NCBI GenBank assembly: GCA_002412765.1
Contig: DHVR01000075.1
Span: forward strand, 5,282 to 69,281
Length of the DNA: 64,000 bases
DNA from: Leptolinea sp. UBA5203
GTDB taxonomy: Bacteria; Chloroflexota; Anaerolineae; Anaerolineales; Anaerolineaceae
Reading direction: 5' to 3'
The notes below the pieces were generated by a model. The model was not told the DNA's origin, did not search any database, and worked only from the letters and a program-made list of their open reading frames with translations. Made by a program: the position numbers and the translations under genes. Position 1 is the stretch's first letter. Every line of letters starts with the position of its first letter. Below are positions 45,459 to 54,500 of the stretch, one piece after another.

Positions 45459-45794
45459 TTTGATTTTGAATCCTCGTTTCTTCAATTCTTCTGCCAGCTT
45501 ATCTCGATGATCTCCCTGAATCTCAATCACACCTTCCTTTAAGGTGCCACCGGATCCGCACAGGCGTTTGAAGTCCTTGATCAGGGCATGCAGTTCGGTT
45601 TCCGCTAACAAAACGCCCTTGATTAAGGTAACCGGTTTTCCATTGCGTCCTTTCGTCTGCCGTTCCAAACGGACAATACCGTCTCCAGTTGGCAGTTTGC
45701 TGGATTTACAGATGCAGGCTTCTATGGGACGGCCGCATTTGGGGCATACTCTGCCCCACTCGGTGGAATAAACGGTTGGATTTTGTTCAGGCAT
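45444..45794 (-). CDS. yciH: SUI1/eIF1-like translation factor YciH with zinc ribbon
   Basis: 116 aa. The SUI1 domain is clear (VRLERQTKGRNGKPVTLIKGV, then LKRL-like KDFKRLCGSGGTLKEGVIEIQGDHRDKLAEEL). An N-terminal zinc ribbon has C17, C20, C27 and C29 (CPKC and CIC). E. coli YciH is related to eukaryotic eIF1 and can affect start-codon selection; archaea carry aIF1. The gene is patchily present in bacteria. AAGGA precedes the ATG. It converges on carB and stands alone. Regulation by stress is possible but not seen here. Confidence 0.9.
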   Translation of the reverse strand: MPEQNPTVYSTEWGRVCPKCGRPIEACICKSSKLPTGDGIVRLERQTKGRNGKPVTLIKGVLLAETELHALIKDFKRLCGSGGTLKEGVIEIQGDHRDKLAEELKKRGFKIKLVGG

Positions 45795-45967
45795 GGGTGT
45801 TCCTTCTAAATGTGATTAGCATCCTTTACGGATACCTGTATTATAAAGGCAATCCGGGTTCCTTCCAACGCCCGAAGAATGTTCGACTTAATTTCTGTTT
45901 GGAATTTTTTACAAATTTTTATGCCATGCAAATGTCTACTTTTTTTTATTCATGCTATGATTATTGA

Positions 45968-47143
45968 ATGGATAACGTACTCAATGATTTGATTCTCATC
46001 GTGGAAGAAAATCCACAAATCGCGGATTTTATCGCCCATCAGGCGCTTCAGGCTGCCGGATATCGCACCGAAATTGTAAGTGATGCTTCCAGTGCTGAAA
46101 AAAAAGTGCGCGAACTGGAACCTGATCTACTGATTGTAGATCATGATCTCAAAGGATTAAGTGCCAAGGACTTGCTGGTCATTTTAAACTCCGCCGGCAT
46201 TGATATCCCTGTCATCATCATGGCCCGAAAAGGAAAGGAAGCTGAGATAATTCAAAGTTTTCGCCTTGGCGCATCTGATTATTTATTGCTGCCCGCCCGC
46301 GAGACGGAAGTCCTTTCCGCAGTGGAACGTGTTCTGAACCAACTGCATAATCGGCGGGATAGAGCTCGGCTTGAGCAGGAAATCAATCAAGCGAACACTG
46401 AATTAAAAGAACGGGTGGCCGAATTAACCAGCATCTACTCCATCGGCAAGACCTTCACATCAACCACCGATCAGGCCGTATTATTTGAAAAAATCATAGA
46501 CAGTGCCGTCGAAATGACCGGCGCGGATCTGGGCTGGTTTCTCTTACGCGATGAAGGTTCCAAAAATTTCCTGCTGGTTGCCCATCGCAATTTACCTGAG
46601 GACCTGAGCAGTAAATTGCATCAAAAATGGGATGACGGCATCAGTCTGCTGGTGGCAAAAACCAGCAAAATGCTGGTCATGCACGGTCCAGCCTTGCATC
46701 GATTCGCCATCTCCCGGTTGGGAAAGTCCATCCTGGTAGTGCCTATCCTGGCACATACGCAGGTGATTGGCCTGTTGGTGATGATGCGTACAAAGAGCCA
46801 GCTTTTTTCGGATAGTCAGCGTTCCTTGTTGGATGCCATTGCAGATTATGCTTCTGTGGCGTTGGACAATGCCCGCTTGTTTTTAGCCGTCGAAGAGCGA
46901 ATCCGCTCCCTGCAAACCACCAAAGGGCTAAGCCCAATCACAGATCGCCTGGACCCTGTCACAATTCGCCGCCTTGGACGAGAACATAGTGCCTCAATTG
47001 AAACAATTTTGGATACCCTGGAGCGGCTCTCCACTGCCCAACCTGCCTCATGGTCCTCCCGTAATCGCCGCGATCTAACTATCTTACAGGAGCAAGTACA
47101 GTTGCTGATCCGCCTGGCAGAGAAATGCTCGGAGAATTCTTGA
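45968..47143 (+). CDS. Receiver-GAF protein without an output domain
   Basis: 391 aa. The N-terminal receiver (1-130) has E13/E14 and D58, but the Thr/Ser position is Ala 86 and the invariant Lys before Pro 109 is Leu 108, so phosphorylation switching may be lost. A coiled-coil linker (130-165) leads to a GAF domain (about 165-310; ADLGWFLLRDEGSKNFLLVAH). The C-terminal 75 residues look helical and contain no HTH, kinase, GGDEF or HD motif. It may act as a protein-binding adaptor. It is followed by a methyltransferase gene at 47 bases, possibly in one operon. Confidence 0.75.
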   Translation: MDNVLNDLILIVEENPQIADFIAHQALQAAGYRTEIVSDASSAEKKVRELEPDLLIVDHDLKGLSAKDLLVILNSAGIDIPVIIMARKGKEAEIIQSFRLGASDYLLLPARETEVLSAVERVLNQLHNRRDRARLEQEINQANTELKERVAELTSIYSIGKTFTSTTDQAVLFEKIIDSAVEMTGADLGWFLLRDEGSKNFLLVAHRNLPEDLSSKLHQKWDDGISLLVAKTSKMLVMHGPALHRFAISRLGKSILVVPILAHTQVIGLLVMMRTKSQLFSDSQRSLLDAIADYASVALDNARLFLAVEERIRSLQTTKGLSPITDRLDPVTIRRLGREHSASIETILDTLERLSTAQPASWSSRNRRDLTILQEQVQLLIRLAEKCSENS

Positions 47144-47190
47144 AATCCGGTTCTTATCCAACAAGTCCTATCCAATAAAAGGTCGTTCGT

Positions 47191-47769
47191 TTGAAAAAAC
47201 CCTTCAATCATTTTAGTGCTCTGGCTCCCAAGTATGAAGCCTATATAAAACCCAATCTCCCGGAGAAATTGCTCTCCCTCATTAATTTACCCATTCAGGG
47301 CAGAATTCTGGATGCGGGCGGTGGGACTGGACGAGTATCCCAGTTCCTGCGCAACAAATCTGCCCGAATTGTGATTGCGGACCAATCACTGCCCATGCTG
47401 CGGGAAGCCAAAAGGAAAGAGGGCTTACAGCCCATCTGCACGGATAGTGAAACATTGCCCTTTCCGGAGAACACTTTTGAACGCATCATGATGGTGGATG
47501 CCCTGCACCATGTCAATCACCAGCAGCAGACAGCGGACGAACTCTGGCGTGTCTTAAAACCGGGTGGCAGGATCGTAATTGAGGAACCGGATATCCGCAA
47601 ATTTGGCGTCAAGCTGCTTGCCCTGGCGGAAAAAATCGCCCTGATGCGCAGCCACTTTCTGGCGCCAGAACAAATAGCCCAGCTTTTTTCTTCCCCTCTG
47701 GCCAGTAGTAGATTTGAAAATGACGGCGCGACAGCCTGGATCATCATTGAAAAAAGAACTGGCTGTTAA
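47191..47769 (+). CDS. Class I SAM-dependent methyltransferase
   Basis: 192 aa from a TTG at 47191 (AAAGG eight bases upstream). The SAM loop is ILDAGGGTGRVSQFL, followed by the acidic IADQSLPML and VLKPGGRIVIEEPD, which define the Rossmann methyltransferase fold of the UbiE/type 11 kind. Substrate is unknown. It may be translated with the preceding receiver-GAF gene. A perfect palindromic terminator starts right after the stop. Confidence 0.82.
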   Translation: MKKPFNHFSALAPKYEAYIKPNLPEKLLSLINLPIQGRILDAGGGTGRVSQFLRNKSARIVIADQSLPMLREAKRKEGLQPICTDSETLPFPENTFERIMMVDALHHVNHQQQTADELWRVLKPGGRIVIEEPDIRKFGVKLLALAEKIALMRSHFLAPEQIAQLFSSPLASSRFENDGATAWIIIEKRTGC

Positions 47770-47770
47770 A

Positions 47771-47804
47771 AAAGTAACGGCAATTCATGAATTGCCGTTA
47801 CTTT
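47771..47804. terminator. 34-base perfect palindromic bidirectional terminator
   Basis: Arms of 17 bases (AAAGTAACGGCAATTCA and its inverse) meet without spacer at 47787/47788. A-rich sequence on the left and TTT on the right make it usable on both strands. It lies between convergent genes. Confidence 0.82.
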
Positions 47805-47858
47805 ATTGATAGGCCTGAAATAATACCATTAAAAATTCGTCAGATAAAAATATCGGGA

Positions 47859-48509
47859 CTAATTCTTTTTCGGGGAATGGTACACGTCGTAAATTTCCTG
47901 TACCTGTTCAGGGGTTAACCCTTCCGGCTGCCGTCCCGTTTGTAAAGCCAGGTGATAAATTTGGGCGCCGGTTTCAATTTCATAGGCCGTTTGATAGGCT
48001 TTCTCCAGCGTCAGGCCAAAAGTAACCAGACCGTGGTTTTTCATCATTACGCCTTTCAGCCCAGGGCGTTGTCTAAATTGTTCCACCACAACCTCCCCAA
48101 CAGCATCCGTTCCTGGGCAGCGGTAAGCAGCCACCGGAATTGGTCCGCCGGCGCTCATCACCTCAATGGAAATGACGGGTAATTCCATATTCACGGATGA
48201 AAAGGCTGTCGCGTACATGGAATGGGTGTGAACCACCGCGTTCACTTCCGGCTTTGAACGGTAAATGGCGGTATGCAGCGCTTTTTCTGAAGACGGCTGA
48301 TAACTTCCGGAGAGTTTCTGATTATGCAGATCCATGAGGACCATGTCCTCTGCTTTCAATACATCATAGCCCACACCAGATGGCGTAATAACAATGGTTC
48401 CATCCTCAAGACGTACACTGATATTCCCTGCGGATAAGCGTATTAAATTAATGGAAACTAGTTTTTGCACTGTCTCCAATATTTGTTGGCAAGCATCACG
48501 ATATTGCAT
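47859..48509 (-). CDS. Class II aldolase (L-fuculose-phosphate aldolase-like)
   Basis: 216 aa from the ATG at 48509, preceded by GAGGAAGC; upstream ATGs at 48614, 48545 and 48530 lack SD. Length matches FucA (215 aa). Catalytic E75 (PSSEKALH) and zinc ligands H94, H96 (VVHTHSMYATAF) and H159 (MMKNHGL) correspond to E73, H92, H94 and H155 of E. coli FucA. The block YRCPGTDAVGE is typical. It would cleave L-fuculose-1-phosphate or a related ketose phosphate to DHAP and an aldehyde; L-ribulose-phosphate 4-epimerase is related and cannot be excluded. No fucose genes are adjacent. Confidence 0.85.
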   Translation of the reverse strand: MQYRDACQQILETVQKLVSINLIRLSAGNISVRLEDGTIVITPSGVGYDVLKAEDMVLMDLHNQKLSGSYQPSSEKALHTAIYRSKPEVNAVVHTHSMYATAFSSVNMELPVISIEVMSAGGPIPVAAYRCPGTDAVGEVVVEQFRQRPGLKGVMMKNHGLVTFGLTLEKAYQTAYEIETGAQIYHLALQTGRQPEGLTPEQVQEIYDVYHSPKKN

Positions 48510-48733
48510 TGCTTCCTCACATATATTCATTTTTGTTTCAATCATATGCCAGGTGATGGAATTAATCAACCATTTTGTACTGGGTTGATTTTTAACCCAG
48601 TAAAACCCAAACACTATTTCGTAACCCTTATATTAATCTGGTTTGTGTAACATATAATGCATGCTATACTACTAACTATTAAGGTTTCCTAAGATTCAAT
48701 TTGTATTAAATTCAAAAAGGGCGGTGTTCTCCT

Positions 48734-50023
48734 ATGAAAATTGAAAATTCAAAAATGAAAACTAATAACTGGATTTGGATTCGCTATCTAGTGATTTTCA
48801 GTATCTTCTTATTTTCATCTATTTGGAAGTTGGGCGAAATCCCATATCACCAAGATGAAAGTGCTTGGATTTATATGAGCCGAAACTATGAAACTCTTCT
48901 ACAGCATAATTTTCAGGATTCAATTTGGAAAGAATCTTTTTGGACATTAACCCAACCCCCAGTGGCTGGATATATTATTGGCATCGGGCGAAATCTGGGT
49001 GGCATACCAGCCGACCAGGTTTGTCAACCTTATGATTTCTTTGTTTCCCAGCAAGAAAATATTGCCAATGGGGCTATTCCTAAGCCAGATCTACTTTGGT
49101 GGTCCAGGTTTCCTATGGCTATCCTGACCTCGATTAGTTTAATGATACTTTTTCTGATGATAGAACATGGTTTTGGATTGACTTCTAGCATGGTATTTTT
49201 CTTGATGACTTTACTAAATAAATACCTTTTTTATTGTTTGCGATTAGCGCTAGGGGAATCGTCACTTTTATTTTTTCTTTGTTTGGCGATGGTGTTTGCC
49301 AGTCTAGCTTATCACACCTGGCAAAACAAAACTCTCCCGGAGAGAAAAAGAGAGATGAAAACCATTATATATTTCCTAATCATGAGTGTAATGATTGGAC
49401 TATCTACCGCGAGTAAACTAAACGGCGGATTCGCAGTCATTGCCGGAATTGCTCTTTCTACGTTTATCGGATTTTCTGAACTTGAAAAAACTCGCCGATC
49501 CCGGTTTATATGGGGATTTCCTATCTTAATCAGTATAGTTTCATTTTTTACATTTTTCGTCGTGAATCCATTTTTATATGCCAGCCCCTTTGTAAATTCC
49601 CTTAAACTGGTCATGTTCCGGAATTTGGAAATAGGGATACAACGATCGACATTTTCTGAGTATCAAATATCAGGCATTACCCAACATATCCAAATTGATT
49701 TTCAGAGAATTTTGCAGGATTATGCATCTTTTCATTTTCCAGGAGCCTGGGTACTAAATTCATTCCTTTTTTGTGCCGGATTGATTATTCTGATCAGAGG
49801 GTATAAAAAATATAAATCGCGATCAAAGTCATGGATTCTTGTACTTTTCGGCATTATCGTTTCTTTGCCATCTCTCTTTACACCACTCGATTATCCACGC
49901 TACTTTTTATTCCCGGTGATCTTCAGCCTGATGCTGAGCTCCATAGGGATGTCCTACTTCATAAATCAAATCATCCTCAAATGGAAGAAAAATGGCTCAG
50001 AAGATATTTCTTCTGAGCCATAA
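48734..50023 (+). CDS. Membrane glycosyltransferase, GT39/PMT-like
   Basis: 429 aa with about ten hydrophobic segments. After helix 1, the loop HQDESAWIYMSRNYE has the acidic pair that in PMT/ArnT-type GT-C enzymes binds metal or acts as base. A later TASKLNGGFAVIAGIA block fits the same fold. Such enzymes transfer sugars from polyprenyl phosphates to proteins or lipids outside the membrane. The start is uncertain because the SD is weak. A strong hairpin covers the 3' end of the reading frame. Donor and acceptor unknown. Confidence 0.72.
   Translation: MKIENSKMKTNNWIWIRYLVIFSIFLFSSIWKLGEIPYHQDESAWIYMSRNYETLLQHNFQDSIWKESFWTLTQPPVAGYIIGIGRNLGGIPADQVCQPYDFFVSQQENIANGAIPKPDLLWWSRFPMAILTSISLMILFLMIEHGFGLTSSMVFFLMTLLNKYLFYCLRLALGESSLLFFLCLAMVFASLAYHTWQNKTLPERKREMKTIIYFLIMSVMIGLSTASKLNGGFAVIAGIALSTFIGFSELEKTRRSRFIWGFPILISIVSFFTFFVVNPFLYASPFVNSLKLVMFRNLEIGIQRSTFSEYQISGITQHIQIDFQRILQDYASFHFPGAWVLNSFLFCAGLIILIRGYKKYKSRSKSWILVLFGIIVSLPSLFTPLDYPRYFLFPVIFSLMLSSIGMSYFINQIILKWKKNGSEDISSEP
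49994..50019 (+). other. Perfect hairpin inside the 3' end of the GT39-like gene
   Basis: GGCTCAGAAG (49994-50003) pairs with CTTCTGAGCC (50010-50019), 6-base loop, ending one base before the TAA. It encodes the last residues (GSEDISSEP) and may stabilise the 3' end or act as a poor terminator; no U-tract follows. Confidence 0.6.
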
Positions 50024-50062
50024 CCCCAAATTCGGTCCGCTCCCCAGCGGAAAACCGAAGGT

Positions 50063-51544
50063 CTAAGCTTCTTTCATCAGATAGTGGTCCACTTCCTGAG
50101 CAGCGCCGCGTCCCTCCTGAATCGCCCACACCACCAGGCTCTGACCCCTGCGCATATCTCCGGCGGCGTAAACACCCGGTAGATTGGTGGCATATTTTCC
50201 AAGGGACGTTTTTATTCGACTATCCACCTCACGGGAGATTCCCAATTGATTCAACAACTGATCTTCCGGTCCAAGAAAACCCATCGCCAATAGTACCAGA
50301 TCAGCAGGCAGGCTGATTTCAGAACCGGGAATTTCCTCGGGCTGCATCCTTCCCTGATCATCAGGCTTCCATTCCACCTGCACGGTCAATACTTCCGTGA
50401 TCTGTCCTTCTGCGCCGCCCACGAATTTCTTCGTTAGCCTGTTAAACATCCGAGGATCTTCACCAAAAATGGTGGCGGCTTCTTCCTGACCATAATCCAG
50501 ACGATTGATGCGAGGCCACTCCGGCCAGGGATTTCCCTCCGGACGTTCCGCTGGAGATTGTGGCAATATTTCCAATTGGGTCACACTCTGACAGCCATGC
50601 CGCAGACTGGTGGCAACACAATCGGTGCCGGTATCCCCACCGCCGATTACAACGACCCTTTTCCCGCGCGCAGAGATGGTAATAGGTTCTTCATCCAGTA
50701 AACTGCCGCCGATCAGATTGCGCGTATTGCCGCGCAAAAACTCCATGGCAAAGTGGATTCCCTTCAGTTCACGACCTTCAATCTGCAAGTCACGCGGACG
50801 GGTGGCCCCGCCGCACAACACCACGGCATCATGCTCTGCCAGTAATTGATCCCCCGGATAATCCACCCCCACTTCCGTGTGCGTGATAAATTTGATCCCT
50901 TCGGCGGTCATCAAATCGATGCGCCGGTTCACCACATGTTTTTCCAATTTCATATTGGGGATGCCGTACATCAATAATCCGCCGGGGCGTTCAGCGCGTT
51001 CATAAACCGTCACGGCATGGCCAGCCTGATTGAGGCAGTCCGCACAGGCCAGTCCCGCCGGACCTGAACCAATCACCGCCACGCGTTTTCCAGTCTGGAA
51101 AGCAGGTCTGTGGGGCTTTATCCAACCTTGACGGAAACCCTTTTCAATAATAGCAAGTTCAATATTCTTTATCGTTACCGCATCGCCATGCAATCCCGCT
51201 GTACAGGACCCTTCACAGGGTGCAGGGCACACTCTGCCAGTAAACTCCGGAAAATTATTGGTGAAGAGCAGTCGTTTTAGCCCTTCCTTCCATAAATCCC
51301 GATAAATCAAATCATTCCATTCCGGGATCAAATTATGGATGGGACAGCCGGAAGTCATGCCGTGCATAAACTGCCCGGTATGGCAAAATGGAATCCCGCA
51401 ATCCATACAGCGAGCACCCTGTTGACGTAATTTTTCTTCCGAGAAAGGACGGTGAAACTCCTTCCAGTGCAGGATTCTTTCTACCGCGGCCAGATCAGCC
51501 GGGACTTCCCTTCCATACTCCATAAAAGCGCCTGGTTTTCCCAT
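50063..51544 (-). CDS. gltD: Glutamate synthase (NADPH) small subunit
   Basis: 493 aa. N-terminal Cys clusters (CMDCGIPFC, GCPIHNLIPEW, CPAPCEGSC) bind two [4Fe-4S] clusters. FAD binding is at VAVIGSGPAGLACADCL and NADPH binding at VVVIGGGDTGTDC. GVYAAGDMRRGQSLVVWAI closes the FAD site. It passes electrons from NADPH to GltB. AGGTGATTG precedes the ATG, 49 bases after the gltB stop, so the pair is one operon. Length is normal. Confidence 0.96.
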   Translation of the reverse strand: MGKPGAFMEYGREVPADLAAVERILHWKEFHRPFSEEKLRQQGARCMDCGIPFCHTGQFMHGMTSGCPIHNLIPEWNDLIYRDLWKEGLKRLLFTNNFPEFTGRVCPAPCEGSCTAGLHGDAVTIKNIELAIIEKGFRQGWIKPHRPAFQTGKRVAVIGSGPAGLACADCLNQAGHAVTVYERAERPGGLLMYGIPNMKLEKHVVNRRIDLMTAEGIKFITHTEVGVDYPGDQLLAEHDAVVLCGGATRPRDLQIEGRELKGIHFAMEFLRGNTRNLIGGSLLDEEPITISARGKRVVVIGGGDTGTDCVATSLRHGCQSVTQLEILPQSPAERPEGNPWPEWPRINRLDYGQEEAATIFGEDPRMFNRLTKKFVGGAEGQITEVLTVQVEWKPDDQGRMQPEEIPGSEISLPADLVLLAMGFLGPEDQLLNQLGISREVDSRIKTSLGKYATNLPGVYAAGDMRRGQSLVVWAIQEGRGAAQEVDHYLMKEA

Positions 51545-51593
51545 ACAATCACCTGTTAAGTCCTTTCACCTGTGTCTAATCACCGGGAATCAA

Positions 51594-54500
51594 TCAATTT
51601 CCGCTGCTGCGTACCAAATCATCCTGATTCAAAGTAAACGCAGCCATGGCAACGGCTTCAGCATTGATGCGATTTTGTTCCGCCGCCTGTTCAGCTTGCC
51701 GTACCCGTTTATAGTCCTTGGGCATCACCTGCACAAACCGGGGTAAGTACTCCAGCCAATCCGAGAGAATGCGATACGCCAGAAAACTGTTGGTATATTG
51801 GGCATGTTTTTTGATCATCTCACGAACCAAGTCAATTTCGTCGGCATCCTGCAAGGCCTCCATATGAACCATTTCCAGATTACAGCGGCTGGAAAAATCA
51901 TCTTTCCAGTCCAGCACATAGGCAATCCCACCGGACATACCGGCAGCAAAGTTCCTACCCGTGCGTCCCAGGACCACTACCCGTCCGCCGGTCATATATT
52001 CGCAGCCGTGGTCGCCCACCCCTTCGATCACTGCCGAAACACCGCTGTTGCGCACACAAAACCGCTCGCCGGCCATCCCGCGGATATAGGCTTCTCCCGA
52101 AGTAGCCCCATAGAAAGCAGCATTTCCGATAATAATATTTTCTTCCGGCGCAAAAGTGGAACCCTCCGGTGGATAAACGATGATCTTGCCGCCGGATAAG
52201 CCTTTGCCAATGGCATCATTGGAATCTCCTTCCAACGCCAGGGTCAATCCGGGCGGAATGAAAGCCCCAAAACTTTGCCCGGCTGAACCATAAAAGCGCA
52301 GTTGGATGGTATCCTCGGGCAATCCTTGCGAGCCGTATCGACGGGTAATTTCGCTGCCCACCTGGGTGCCCACCGTGCGATGGATATTGCGAATCGGCAG
52401 GCTGGCGCTTACCAATTGCCCGGTTTCCAAAGCGGGTTGGCATACTTTAAATAATAATTGTGAATCCAGGGATTCCTTCAAGGAATGATCCTGGGTAATG
52501 GTGCAGCGCCGTTCGTGCGCTTCCGTTACCTTGGGTTGGGAAAGCAAAGCCGATAAATCGACTTTCTGGGCTTTCCAATGGGCTATCGCCTGGCGGGTTT
52601 CCAAGCGGTCGCTGCGCCCAATCATTTCGTCCACCGAACGAAAACCTAGTTGTGCCATAATCTCACGCAGATCGGCAGCGATAAACATCATAAAATTAAT
52701 CACATGCTGCGGATCACCGGCGAAATTTTTGCGTAATTCAGGATTTTGTGTGGCAATGCCTGTTGGGCAGGTATCCTGATGACAGACCCGCATCATCACA
52801 CAGCCCATGGCCACCAATGGACCGGTGGCGAAGCCAAATTCTTCCGCACCCAATAAGGCGGCGATGGCCACATCCCGACCCGTTTTTAATTGTCCGTCCG
52901 TCTCCACGACAATCCGGCTGCGTAAATTATTCAGCACCAAGGTTTGATGTGTCTCAGCCAGCCCCAGTTCCCAAGGAAGGCCGGAATGGTAAATTCCGGT
53001 TTGAGGGGATGCTCCGGTACCGCCGTCATGTCCGCTAATCAAAACCACATCCGCGTGCGCTTTAGCCACCCCCACAGCCACCGTTCCAACCCCAACTTCG
53101 GAGACCAGTTTGACATTGATGCGTGCCTGCGAATTGGCATTTTTTAAATCATGAATCAGTTGGGCCAGGTCTTCAATGGAATATATGTCATGATGCGGGG
53201 GAGGGGAAATCAACCCCACCCCGGGCGTGGAATGGCGCACCTTGGCGATCCAGGGGTAAACCTTACCGCCCGGCAACTGCCCGCCTTCACCTGGTTTGGC
53301 ACCCTGGGCCATCTTGATCTGCAATTCCCTCGCATTCACCAGGTATTCACTGGTCACCCCAAAACGTGCCGATGCCACCTGTTTGATGGCACTGCTGCGA
53401 TTATCTCCGCAGGCATCCGGGAGGTAACGATCAGGGTCTTCTCCGCCTTCACCGGAGTTGCTCTTGCCGCCCAGGCGGTTCATGGCAATCGCCATGGTTT
53501 CATGGGCTTCCTGACTGATGGAGCCATAAGACATGGCGCCGGTTTTGAAACGCTTGACAATGGATTCCACCGGCTCCACTTCATCCAGTGGAATAGGCGT
53601 ATCAGTGAGTTTAAAATCCATCAAGCCGCGCAGGGTAACCAATTGAGTGGATTGATCATTGATCAATTGGGTGTATTGTTTGAAGAGGCTATAATCTCCA
53701 TTCCGGCAGGCTTGCTGTAAAAGATAAATGGATTGGGGATTGAATAAATGGGCCTCCCCATCCGAGCGCCATTGATAGGTTCCACCCGAAGGCAAAGTAG
53801 GACGATTCATCGGACGCTTTGGAAAAGCCTGGGCATGACGCATGGCGGCTTCCCGTGAGATTTCCGGCATGGCAATTCCGCCAATCCGCGTGGGGGTTCC
53901 GGTGAAGTATTTGTCCACAAAGGATTGTTCCAATCCCACGGCTTCAAAGATTTGTGAGCCGCAATAACTCTGCATGGTAGAGATGCCCATCTTGGAGAGC
54001 ACCTTGACCACCCCCTTAACCACGGCCTTGGAATAATTGGCGGCCGCCTGGGGATAATCCACCCCGGTGATTAATCCCTGATTGATCATTTCCTCGATGG
54101 AAGCGAATGCCAGGTATGGATTGACAGCCACTACGCCATACCCAATTAACATGGCGAAATGATGGACTTCACGCGGTTCTGCAGATTCCACCACCAGGCC
54201 AATATGAGTACGGGTAGCCTTCCGAATTAAATGATGGTGTAGACCTGCAACCGCCAATAAGGTGGGGATTGGGGCATGCTCTTGATCAATACCGCGGTCA
54301 CTCAAGATAAGAATATTCGCTTCATCCTCTGCGATAATTTGGTCAACCTTATCATACAGATCCTGCAAGGCTTGTTCCAACCCAGCGCCGTCTTCATTGG
54401 GATTAAAGAGGATGGGAAGGGTTACTGTTCTGAAATAGAGGCGGTTAAGATGCCGCAGTTTTTCCAGCTCTTCATTGGTCAGGATGGGGATTTTCAGTTT

